Shown here piece by piece: positions 1 to 6,560 of a DNA stretch of 64,000 nucleotides; positions within the stretch are counted from its first letter, which is position 1; each line of letters starts with the position of its first letter. The notes under the pieces were generated by a model, which made no database searches, was not told where the DNA came from, and worked only from the letters and a program-made list of their open reading frames with translations. The stretch covers positions 186,001 to 250,000 of the forward strand of contig NZ_JALJCL010000003.1 in assembly GCF_023698535.1 (NCBI RefSeq), in the 5' to 3' direction. Made by a program: the position numbers and the translations under genes. The stretch is from Halorientalis regularis. GTDB taxonomy: Archaea; Halobacteriota; Halobacteria; Halobacteriales; Haloarculaceae.

Positions 1-79
1 GCGGCAAAAGCCGTGCGAAACGGAACTGGTGGTTCCCGGTCGACACCGGTCTTTTCGGTGTTCGGGCCATGGTACCGGT

Positions 80-634
80 ATGGATGGCGAGGGCTCGGGC
101 CAAGACGGCGGCTCCACCGACGAGTCCAACAGTGAGGCAACTGCCGTGGGAGAGTCGGAAACCGCACTCTCGGGAACGAGAATCGACCCGTTCGTCAGCT
201 TCTCCGAACGCGTCATGCAAGTCGTGGAACTGATCGCAGGGTTCGTCCTCGTCGTGCTGTTCGCAATCGGTGTGTTCGACCTCGGTCTCCAGATCGTCGA
301 GGAGATACGGAGTGGCGATATCAGCGAACCGCTCGTCGTCATCGGATTCATCGACACCGCACTCCTGCTTTTCATCATCGTCGAGGTGTACAATACTGTC
401 ATCGCCTACGCGCGGTCGGACGAGACGGCGCGTATCCTTCGGCTGGTGATCTTTACTGGGGTCATCGCGCTGGTCCGGAAGGCGATCGTCTTCCGCACGG
501 GTGAGTTCGAGACGAAGACGGACGCGCTGATGGTTGCGGCCTCCTACGCCCTGCTCACGCTGACGCTCGGGGTACTGTTGTACGTCAGTTACCAGTACGT
601 CGGCAGCGAGGGCGACGAACCGGCTGGCCTCTAG
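80..634 (+). CDS. PsiE-like four-helix membrane protein
   Basis: A 184-residue integral membrane protein resembling the phosphate-starvation-inducible PsiE family, whose biochemical role is unknown. The first 50 residues are hydrophilic and acidic (Gly/Ser/Asp/Glu-rich, as in halophile cytosolic tails). Four hydrophobic segments follow at about residues 52-75, 88-112, 122-142 and 153-175. The ATG at 80 is preferred to an upstream in-frame start at 29, because the extra residues are Arg/His/Cys-rich and unlike halophilic protein. It stands alone, read away from the window edge. The family call rests on overall topology and fold-like sequence and is moderate. Confidence 0.6.
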   Translation: MDGEGSGQDGGSTDESNSEATAVGESETALSGTRIDPFVSFSERVMQVVELIAGFVLVVLFAIGVFDLGLQIVEEIRSGDISEPLVVIGFIDTALLLFIIVEVYNTVIAYARSDETARILRLVIFTGVIALVRKAIVFRTGEFETKTDALMVAASYALLTLTLGVLLYVSYQYVGSEGDEPAGL

Positions 635-737
635 GTCAGTGGACGCCAGACGAGGGCGGTACTCTGGTCCACCTACCGGGCCGATCCACGACTATTCGCC
701 CAAAAGCAGATAAGCGACAGCGGCGAAGTGGTGAGTG

Positions 738-1820
738 ATGCTGCTGGTCCTGTGTGTGGACCTCGACGACGACCTCGGACGCAAGACCGGGATGGACACC
801 CCGGTAATCGGCCGCGACGCCGTCGAAGAGGCTGCCGTGGCGCTCGCGACCGCGGACCCCGAGGACTCCGACGTGAACGTCCTCTTCGAGGGACTCCACA
901 TCCAGAAGTCGATCGAGGACGAGGCGGTTGAGGTCGCCGCAGTGACCGGCGTCGACGGCAAGGACGTGGCCGCGAATCGCGAGGTCGGCGAGGAAGTCGA
1001 CACGGTGCTGGCGAGCATCTCCGCCAGCGACGACGTGCGCGCCATCGTCGTCACCGACGGCGCACAGGACGAGAGCGTCGTCCCCGTCATCCGCTCGCGG
1101 GTCTACGTCGACGGCGTCCAGCGCGTCGTCGTCCGCCAGGCACAGGACCTCGAATCGATGTACTACACCATCAAGCAGGTGCTGGACGACCCGGAGACCC
1201 GCGGGACCATCCTCGTCCCCCTCGGAATCCTGCTGTTGATCTATCCGCTGGCGATCGTCGCCGACTACTTCGGGATGCCCGGCGCGGTCTTCGGGATGAC
1301 CTCCGGCCTGCTCGGCCTCTACATCCTGGGCCGCGGCCTCGGCGTCGAACGGGCGCTGGACTCGGCCATCGACCGCCTCCGGTCGGTGTTCTACGCCGGT
1401 CGCGTGACGCTGATCACCTCCGTCGTGGCCGCCGCCCTCCTGCTGATCGGCGGCGTCGAGGGCGTCCAGTCCCTGGAAACCGCACAGACCAGTCGCGGGG
1501 CGCTGGGCGCACTCGAAGTGCTGGCGGCGCTCGTGATCGGGGCCGTCCGCTGGTTCGCCGCCGCCGGTATCACCTCCAGCCTCGGCCGCGTCACCGACGA
1601 GTACCTTGCTGGCGAGTTCGAGTGGCACTATCTCAACGCCCCCTTCTACGTCGTCGCCATCTCCGCGGTCCTCTACGGGATGAGCGCGTACTTCCTCGAC
1701 CTCGTGACCCTCTCGTTCCTCGCGGCGACGCTCACCGGCGGCACCATCCTCGGGCTCGTCAGCACGCTCGCCTTCGCCGTCGTCGAATCCCGCGTCCGGA
1801 GGGACCGACCCCCTGCCTGA
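738..1820 (+). CDS. DUF373 family membrane protein
   Basis: A 360-residue archaeal DUF373 protein of unknown function. The N-terminal 150 residues form a soluble alpha/beta domain that starts with a hydrophobic strand and an Asp-rich loop (LLVLCVDLDDDLG) and contains IVVTDGAQDE, typical of the family. The C-terminal half has about five or six transmembrane helices from residue 155 onward. The ATG at 738 is chosen over a GTG three bases upstream. The antisense frame across this gene is open but has no halophilic character. DUF373 proteins are widespread in Euryarchaeota; the combination of a cytosolic Asp-rich domain and membrane helices suggests a metal- or nucleotide-handling membrane protein, which is inference only. 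Confidence 0.8.
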   Translation: MLLVLCVDLDDDLGRKTGMDTPVIGRDAVEEAAVALATADPEDSDVNVLFEGLHIQKSIEDEAVEVAAVTGVDGKDVAANREVGEEVDTVLASISASDDVRAIVVTDGAQDESVVPVIRSRVYVDGVQRVVVRQAQDLESMYYTIKQVLDDPETRGTILVPLGILLLIYPLAIVADYFGMPGAVFGMTSGLLGLYILGRGLGVERALDSAIDRLRSVFYAGRVTLITSVVAAALLLIGGVEGVQSLETAQTSRGALGALEVLAALVIGAVRWFAAAGITSSLGRVTDEYLAGEFEWHYLNAPFYVVAISAVLYGMSAYFLDLVTLSFLAATLTGGTILGLVSTLAFAVVESRVRRDRPPA

Positions 1821-1903
1821 GCCCGCGCCCGAAACCGCCCGGCGGCGTGACCACAGTCGAGTTCGACAGAACGCTTATTCCACCCACGGTCGTAGGCTGT
1901 GGT

Positions 1904-2152
1904 ATGTCTAGCCGGGAGATTCGTCTCATCGAAGAAGCCGACGACCAGTGGTCCGCGGTCGACGTCGAAACCAGCGTCGTCACGCAGGGCGAAACCCGCC
2001 AGGAAGCCCTGGAAGTCCTCGACGAAGCCGTCGCCCTCTACACCGACGACGACGGTACGGCCATCGGCGACGAGGTCGCCTACCTCGAAGACCACGGGAT
2101 CGATCCGGCCGAAGTCACCGACCCCAGGGACCTCCCCGACTTCATGCAGTAA
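1904..2152 (+). CDS. HicB-like antitoxin-fold protein, no HicA partner
   Basis: An 82-residue protein that looks like the HicB antitoxin fold: an N-terminal beta hairpin (residues 1-30, with a Val-Asp-Val-Glu-Thr strand), a helix with the family pattern TRQEALEVLDEAV at about 31-43, and an acidic C-terminal tail. Typical HicB proteins neutralise the RNase HicA from an adjacent gene. I find no HicA-like frame in the 160 bases downstream or in the 80 upstream, so this may be an orphan with a regulatory role, as is common in haloarchaea. It starts at ATG 1904 in good context; longer frames upstream run through the DUF373 gene and are ignored. Confidence 0.65.
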   Translation: MSSREIRLIEEADDQWSAVDVETSVVTQGETRQEALEVLDEAVALYTDDDGTAIGDEVAYLEDHGIDPAEVTDPRDLPDFMQ

Positions 2153-2313
2153 GGAGGACGACCGTCGAGTCCTCCGAAAATGCGAGCGGTGCAACCGCGA
2201 GACAGAGCCCTCGTTACCGTTCTCTCACTGCGTTCGCGGCACGCTCGTTCGCGGTCTCACTTCGCTCGACCGCACGCCCACCGCTCACGAACTGCGTTCG
2301 CGGTTCCCTCCGG
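2153..2313. other. Convergent intergenic spacer with palindromic GCG/CGC clusters
   Basis: This 161-base spacer lies between the 3' ends of the HicB-like gene and the polyprenyl synthase gene. It carries several short imperfect inverted repeats built from TTCGCGG/CGCTCG words, such as the run around 2228-2300. Open frames across it encode only Arg/Ser-rich nonsense. It probably serves as a bidirectional transcript-end region; no T-tract terminator is obvious. Confidence 0.4.
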
Positions 2314-3156
2314 TCACCGCTCCCGTACAACCACGAACTCCGCCAGATCCTCCAGATACGCCAGCGCCTCGGAGTCCTCTGCGTCGACCGTCGACAGCGA
2401 CGCCAACGCCTCGTCGGACATCTCGCGTGCGCGCTCGTTTGCCTCCTCCGGCGTGAGGTCGGTGACCTGCACCAGCGAGGGCCGGTCCATCGCCGCGTCG
2501 TGGCCCGTCGGCTTCCCGAGGTCGTCGGCCTCGGCGGTCGCGTCCAGCACGTCGTCGCGCATCTGGAAGGCGATCCCGACGCGCTCGGCGTACTGCCCGA
2601 ACGCCTCGACCGTGTAGGCGTCGGCGTCGGCCGCGATAGCACCCAGCTCGGCGGCGGCGCGGAACAGCGCCCCCGTCTTCCGGCGGGCCAGTTCCATGTA
2701 CTCGCTCTCGTTTTCCGGCTGGGCGACCAGTTCCGTCGCCTCCCCCTCGCCGAGTTCGACCATCGACTCCGAGACGGCCTGCATCGCTCGCTCGTTGCTG
2801 GAGAACAGGGCGAACGCTTCACCGAGCAGACCGTCCGAGGCGATGATCGCCGGGCCGAAGCCGAATTCGGCCCACGCACTCGGGACGCCCCGCCGGACCT
2901 CCGAATCGTCGATGATGTCGTCGATCACCAGCGAGGCGTTGTGGACGAGTTCGATGCCCACGGCGAAATCGACCGCATCCGCCGGGTCACCGCCCAGCGT
3001 CTCACAGACCAGCACCGTCACCGTCGGGCGGACGCGCTTCCCGCCCGAGAGCGTGACGTGGCCCAGCTCGTCGGCCAGCTCCGCCGGCTCGACCCCGCCG
3101 AGGACCGCCTCCAGCCGCTCCTCGACGCGCGCCCGTCGGCGCTCCAGATACTCCAT
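2314..3156 (-). CDS. Polyprenyl diphosphate synthase (trans-isoprenyl synthase)
   Basis: A 280-residue E-type isoprenyl diphosphate synthase that would condense isopentenyl diphosphate with an allylic primer to make lipid or quinone side-chain precursors. The fold markers are present in order: GGKR at residues 38-41 (diphosphate binding), the first aspartate-rich motif DDIIDD at 79-84 followed by RRG, and the second aspartate-rich motif DDVLD at 201-205. It is shorter than the roughly 320-350 residues usual for archaeal GGPP synthases, so it may be a second, specialised synthase; chain length cannot be read from sequence here. The start at ATG 3156 (MEYLERRR) drops a nine-residue non-halophilic extension. 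It converges on the HicB-like gene and is followed upstream by the alcohol dehydrogenase on the same strand. Confidence 0.8.
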   Translation of the reverse strand: MEYLERRRARVEERLEAVLGGVEPAELADELGHVTLSGGKRVRPTVTVLVCETLGGDPADAVDFAVGIELVHNASLVIDDIIDDSEVRRGVPSAWAEFGFGPAIIASDGLLGEAFALFSSNERAMQAVSESMVELGEGEATELVAQPENESEYMELARRKTGALFRAAAELGAIAADADAYTVEAFGQYAERVGIAFQMRDDVLDATAEADDLGKPTGHDAAMDRPSLVQVTDLTPEEANERAREMSDEALASLSTVDAEDSEALAYLEDLAEFVVVRER

Positions 3157-3253
3157 TACCAGGCAGTTAGGACCAGGGACCAATGAGGGTGACGAAGCGA
3201 CGCGTCGGCGTCACCCACCGGTCGCCCCGCCACCGACCCCGCCGCGACGACCC

Positions 3254-4315
3254 TCAGAACGAGTCGACGACCGGAATCCCGTCCGTCTCGAAGTCCGTCA
3301 TCGCCGCCAGCTTGTCCGACACGTCTTCGAGGTCGACAGTCTCGGACACCACCGCGCTCGGGTCGATCTTGCCCGTCGACACCATCCGGAAGATCTCGTC
3401 GTACCGCGACACCGGCATCCCGTAAGACCCGAGGAACTCGATCTCCTGCATCACCATCGCGTCGGTCGGCTGTGGGATCGACCCTTTCTCCGCCTCCGTC
3501 GTCAGGCCGATCTGGAGGTGCTGGCCACGGTTCCCGAGACTCAACACGGAGTTGCGGCTCGTCTCTGCCACGCCGAGGGCGTCGACGCTGACCGCCGCCC
3601 CGCCGTCGGTCAGCCCCTTGACCGCCTTGGGGACGCGCTCGGTCTCGGCCGCGTTGATCGTCTCGACCGCGCCGAGATTCTCCGCCTGCGTGAGCTTGTC
3701 GTCCTTCAGGTCGACCGCGACCACGTTCGCGCCCAGCGCGTCCGCGATGTGGACCGCCGAGAGCCCCACGCCACCGCAGCCGTGGACGGCCACCCAGTCG
3801 CCCGCACCCACGTCCGCGCGGTGAGCCAGCCCGTGGAACGAGGTCATGAACCGACAGCCCAGGCCCGCCATGTCGACCGACGTGACCCCGTCGGGCAACT
3901 GGACCGCGTTGAAGTCGGCGAAGGGGACGTGGACCTGCTCGGCGAACGCCCCCTGGGCCTGCTCGACGAACCCCAGCGGGATGCCGTTGTCGCAGGTGTT
4001 CGAGTGGCCCGACTGGCACTCCGGGCAGGTGCCGTCGCCCAGGCTGAACGGGATCGCGATGTGATCGCCCGCCCGGACCTGTTCGACCTCGTCGCCGACC
4101 GCCATCACGCGGCCGGCCGGCTCGTGGCCGAGGATCTGTCCCGCACCGGCGTCGATCCCCAGCCAGTCCCAGTCGCCCTGCCAGACGTGCCAGTCACTCC
4201 GGCAGATCCCGCAGGCTTCGGTCTCGACGACGACTCCGTGGGGGTCCGGTTCCGGTTCGTCCACGTCTTCGATAGCCAGTGGCTCCCCGTGTTCCTCGAT
4301 GACTGCTGCGCGCAT
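3254..4315 (-). CDS. Zinc-dependent alcohol dehydrogenase (MDR superfamily)
   Basis: A 353-residue medium-chain dehydrogenase/reductase. Catalytic zinc ligands are visible at C38 (CGICRSD), H64 (GHEPAG) and a later Cys in GLGCRF. The cofactor domain has GCGGVG followed by an Asp at the end of the second strand (VAVDLKDD), which favours NAD(H) over NADP(H). The structural-zinc lobe has the spacing D94-x2-C97-x2-C100-x7-C108, so the usual first Cys is replaced by Asp; Sulfolobus solfataricus ADH is known to use Glu at the equivalent place. Substrate is unknown. The upstream noncoding region (4316-4442) separates it from the duplicated etfA 3' end. Confidence 0.85.
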   Translation of the reverse strand: MRAAVIEEHGEPLAIEDVDEPEPDPHGVVVETEACGICRSDWHVWQGDWDWLGIDAGAGQILGHEPAGRVMAVGDEVEQVRAGDHIAIPFSLGDGTCPECQSGHSNTCDNGIPLGFVEQAQGAFAEQVHVPFADFNAVQLPDGVTSVDMAGLGCRFMTSFHGLAHRADVGAGDWVAVHGCGGVGLSAVHIADALGANVVAVDLKDDKLTQAENLGAVETINAAETERVPKAVKGLTDGGAAVSVDALGVAETSRNSVLSLGNRGQHLQIGLTTEAEKGSIPQPTDAMVMQEIEFLGSYGMPVSRYDEIFRMVSTGKIDPSAVVSETVDLEDVSDKLAAMTDFETDGIPVVDSF

Positions 4316-4442
4316 ATCGTCTCGACCGTGGAGTGCTCCGGTGATAAGTGTTGACGCGGGCGTGTGAACCGCACTAAGTAGCCGATCAAAGCGGGTGACG
4401 GAGCCGGGACGACACCAGCGACGAAGCGCCGCCGCTGATGGA

Positions 4443-4501
4443 GTTCGCGACCGTAAAAAAGACGAACCGAATTTCCCGATTTACACGTCCGGCACGTCGC
4501 C
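4443..4501. repeat. Direct repeat copy 1 (duplicated etfA tail and terminator)
   Basis: This 59-base block matches 4588-4646 at every position except one (A at 4450 versus G at 4595). Read on the minus strand it encodes the last residues of EtfA (GDVPDV and the TAA stop) followed by the T-rich run CTTTTTTACGG. Unit spacing is 145 bases. It looks like a remnant of a tandem duplication, with the copy nearer the dehydrogenase now detached from any gene. Confidence 0.9.
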
Positions 4502-4540
4502 ACCCCACCTTTTTACACCTCGGGTGGCTCACGCTGCTCG

Positions 4541-4576
4541 CCACCACTCGGCGCAAAAACGTGGGCGAAAAAGCGG
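4541..4576 (+). repeat. Dispersed CACTCGGCGCAAAAACGTGGGC element, copy A
   Basis: The core CGCAAAAACGTGGGCGAAAA is found here and, identically, within 9771-9800; a degenerate relative with the same CCACCACTCG lead-in occurs at 53361-53390. All copies lie in noncoding sequence beyond gene 3' ends. Function unknown; see findings. Confidence 0.8.
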
Positions 4577-4587
4577 TCGCTCACGCC

Positions 4588-4646
4588 GTTCGCGGCCGTA
4601 AAAAAGACGAACCGAATTTCCCGATTTACACGTCCGGCACGTCGCC
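4588..4646. repeat. Direct repeat copy 2 (includes genuine etfA stop and T-tract)
   Basis: This is the functional copy: positions 4626-4646 are the last codons of etfA and 4588-4625 its downstream flank. On the minus strand the stop is followed about 20 bases later by CTTTTTTACGG, which would serve as a T-rich archaeal terminator. It pairs with 4443-4501. Confidence 0.85.
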
Positions 4647-5597
4647 GCCGAACTCTTCGATGAGGGCCGGCACGACCTCGAAGAGGTCGTCTTCGATGCC
4701 GTAGTCGGCGAGGTCCCAGATGGGTGCGTTGGGGTCGGTGTTGATCGCGACGATGGTGTCGGCGCCCTTCATCCCGGCGACGTGCTGGACGGCCCCGGAG
4801 ATGCCGATGGCGATGTACACGTCGGGCGTGACGACTTTCCCGGACTGGCCAACCTGCCGGTTGGCAGGGAGCCAGCCGTTGTCGACGATGGGACGGGACG
4901 ACGACAGCGTGGCGTCGGTCGCCTCGACCAGCGCCTCGATCAGCGTGATGTTCTCCTCCTCATCGATCCCGCGGCCGATGGAGATCAGGAAGTCCGCCTC
5001 GCTGATGTCCACGTCGCCCCCGGCGACTTCCTCGAATCCCGTCACTGTGGACTGGATCTCGCTCTCGTCGATGTCGGCGTCGAACGCCTCGATGTCGGCG
5101 TCGCCGTCACCCTCGGCCTGGGCCCACTCGGCCGGCCGGATCGTCACGGCGGCGTGGTCCTCTTCCACGTCGATGGTCGTCTCGACCTTGCCACCGTACT
5201 GCTCGCGAGTGACGGTGAGTCCGCCGTCTTCCTCCAGGTCGACCGCATCGGTCACGAGCGGCAGGGAGAGGCCCTCGGCGACGGCCGGGGCGTAGTCCAT
5301 CCCGTTGACCGAGTTGGGGGCCAGGAGGTACTGCGGGTCGAGGTCGGCGTAGAGCTGTTCGATGGCCTGGGTGTACACGTCGTGGTTGAACTCCTCACCG
5401 TACTCGACGGTGTGGATGGCGTCGACGCCCTCACGGTTGACCTGGGTCGCGTAGTCGTCCACATCGCCGCTGATGACTGCCAGGTGCAGGTCGCCGCCGG
5501 TCTGGTCGGCCAGGTCGCGGCCGGCCGTGACCATCTCCAGGCTTACGTCGCGCAGTTCGCCACGGCGATGCTCGGCGATGGCGAGAACGTCGCTCAT
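4626..5597 (-). CDS. etfA: Electron transfer flavoprotein alpha subunit
   Basis: A 323-residue EtfA, the FAD-binding half of the heterodimer that passes electrons from acyl-CoA and related dehydrogenases to the quinone pool. The C-terminal FAD domain shows the family signature: SSRPIVDNGWLP at about 234-245, RQVGQSGKVV, then PDVYIAIGISGAVQH. The N-terminal alpha/beta domain carries the acidic surface expected of a halophile. It is preceded by etfB on the same strand and linked to it by a 21-codon microgene. A strong Shine-Dalgarno (GGAGGTGA) lies seven bases upstream of the ATG at 5597 but is inside a hairpin. The 3' end is duplicated downstream. Confidence 0.95.
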   Translation of the reverse strand: MSDVLAIAEHRRGELRDVSLEMVTAGRDLADQTGGDLHLAVISGDVDDYATQVNREGVDAIHTVEYGEEFNHDVYTQAIEQLYADLDPQYLLAPNSVNGMDYAPAVAEGLSLPLVTDAVDLEEDGGLTVTREQYGGKVETTIDVEEDHAAVTIRPAEWAQAEGDGDADIEAFDADIDESEIQSTVTGFEEVAGGDVDISEADFLISIGRGIDEEENITLIEALVEATDATLSSSRPIVDNGWLPANRQVGQSGKVVTPDVYIAIGISGAVQHVAGMKGADTIVAINTDPNAPIWDLADYGIEDDLFEVVPALIEEFGGDVPDV

Positions 5598-5659
5598 GCG
5601 CCCTCACCTCCGGTGAGGCGCATGAGGTCGTCACGCGTCGTCCGTGCGACGGAACTCAT
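5594..5659 (-). CDS. 21-residue microprotein bridging etfB and etfA
   Basis: A 66-base frame (ATG at 5659, TGA at 5596-5594) begins MSSVARTTRD and ends LTGGEGA. Its ATG overlaps the etfB stop as ATGA, and its own stop overlaps the etfA start as ATGA, so the three genes are linked with no gap. It contains no cofactor motif and no hydrophobic segment; it is basic in the middle and Gly-rich at the end. It may be a real small protein or chiefly a device that carries ribosomes through the hairpin hiding the etfA Shine-Dalgarno. I do not recognise a family. The double overlap is the main support. Confidence 0.55.
   Translation of the reverse strand: MSSVARTTRDDLMRLTGGEGA
5596..5623 (-). promoter_or_regulatory. 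Hairpin sequestering the etfA Shine-Dalgarno
   Basis: On the minus strand, ATGCGCCTCACC (5623-5612) can pair with GGTGAGGGCGCAT (5608-5596) around a GGA loop, twelve pairs with one bulged base. The right arm and loop contain the etfA ribosome-binding sequence GGAGGTGA, and the stem ends in the etfA ATG. Translation of the preceding microgene would open it. The mechanism is inferred from the pairing only. Confidence 0.55.
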
Positions 5660-6450
5660 CCCTCGACCACCCCCTTGTCGCGGAGGAATTCGGCCAGCTG
5701 TCCGGCCGTCTCCTCCGCGTCGCCGCTCCAGACCGTCGCGTCGCCCTCGGACTCGGGCTCGTACATGTCGGTCTGGGCCAGCGAGCTCTCGAGATCGTCG
5801 GCGGAGAGGCCGACATCGTCGAGGCTCTTCACGTCGAGCGGCTTGCTCTGGGCCTGGCGGATGCCGCGCAGGCTCGCGTAGCGGGGCTCGTTGATCCCGG
5901 ACTGGATCGTCAGCACGGCGGGACTCTCGACTTCGGTGAGCTCCTCGACGCCGCCCTCCAGTTCGCGGTGGACGTTCGCGACGCCACCCTCGATGTCGAG
6001 GTCGAGCTGGTTGACGACGGCGGCCCACTCGAAGCCGATCTTTTCGGCCAGTGTGACGCCCGTCGCGCCGTTGGACTCGTCACCGGCCTGGACGCCGGTC
6101 AGGACGAGGTCGGGGTCTTCCTCCTCGACGACACCCGCGAGCAGTTCGGCCTTGGTTTCGACGTCGAGCTTGCCCGCACTCTCGATGTCGTCGTCCCACA
6201 CGCGGACCGCGCGGTCGGCACCCTTGGCCAGGGCCATCCGGATGGTCTCCTCGGCGCGCTCCGGACCGATGGTCGCGGTGACGACCTCCACGTCGTCCTC
6301 GGCCTCGCTGATCTGGACGGCTTCCTCGACGGCGTAGTCGTCCCATTCGTTGAGGTCGTATTCGAGATACTGCTCGGCGATATCGCCGCCGGAGATCTCG
6401 AACTCGTCCTCGACTTCCGCCACCTCCTTTACCGTTACGAGAATCTTCAT
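5656..6450 (-). CDS. etfB: Electron transfer flavoprotein beta subunit
   Basis: A 264-residue EtfB, the AMP-binding partner of EtfA. It opens with MKILVTVKEV, the standard EtfB start, and carries the nucleotide-domain features DDYAVEEAVQI, RMALAKGADRAVRV, GVQAGDESNGATG and the closing signature region ending in GINEPRYASLRGIRQAQSKP, which contacts EtfA. The ATG at 6450 is chosen over a GTG two codons upstream because homologues begin MKIL. A TATA-like sequence lies about 30 bases upstream. Together with the microgene and etfA it forms one operon; no associated dehydrogenase or FixC/FixX-like gene is adjacent. Confidence 0.95.
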   Translation of the reverse strand: MKILVTVKEVAEVEDEFEISGGDIAEQYLEYDLNEWDDYAVEEAVQISEAEDDVEVVTATIGPERAEETIRMALAKGADRAVRVWDDDIESAGKLDVETKAELLAGVVEEEDPDLVLTGVQAGDESNGATGVTLAEKIGFEWAAVVNQLDLDIEGGVANVHRELEGGVEELTEVESPAVLTIQSGINEPRYASLRGIRQAQSKPLDVKSLDDVGLSADDLESSLAQTDMYEPESEGDATVWSGDAEETAGQLAEFLRDKGVVEG

Positions 6451-6477
6451 ACTCACCCGAACCTGGGGATTACTCCC

Positions 6478-6488
6478 CGTTAAACGTT
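6478..6488 (-). promoter_or_regulatory. TATA-like promoter of etfB
   Basis: The minus strand reads CGTTTAACGG about 30 bases before the etfB ATG, the usual place for a haloarchaeal TATA box serving a transcript with a very short leader. Assigned by position and AT content alone. Confidence 0.45.
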
Positions 6489-6535
6489 TCCGAACGGCGG
6501 AACCGCAGACAACTGTTCATCCCTCGACCGGACGG

Positions 6536-6560
6536 TAAAAGCCGAGGGTTTCGCCCCCTC
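6536..6560 (-). terminator. Stem-loop plus T-run after the membrane regulator gene
   Basis: On the minus strand the sequence reads GAGGG, a seven-base loop, CCCTC, then GGCTTTTA. The stem begins right at the stop codon of the upstream gene (6562-6560), and the T-run follows within a few bases. This suits a terminator separating that gene from the etf operon. Confidence 0.5.

Larger units (their letters stand above)
4316..4625. other. Intergenic region holding a duplicated etfA 3' end
   Basis: Between the alcohol dehydrogenase start and the etfA stop lie 310 bases without a gene. They contain a 59-base copy of the etfA tail plus T-tract (4443-4501) and a dispersed element around 4541-4576. 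Small frames crossing it are products of the repeats and are rejected as genes. The alcohol dehydrogenase promoter should lie in the part nearest 4316, where the minus-strand sequence is moderately AT-rich, but no clear TATA box stands out. Confidence 0.6.

Noticed and set aside
2696-4354. A 552-codon plus-strand frame over the polyprenyl synthase and alcohol dehydrogenase
   Set aside because: Composition is Arg/Ser/His-rich and both minus-strand genes have complete family motifs.
4438-4704. An 88-codon frame across the etfA tail repeats
   Set aside because: It arises because both repeat copies happen to be open in this frame; the encoded sequence is lysine/threonine-rich and unlike the proteome.
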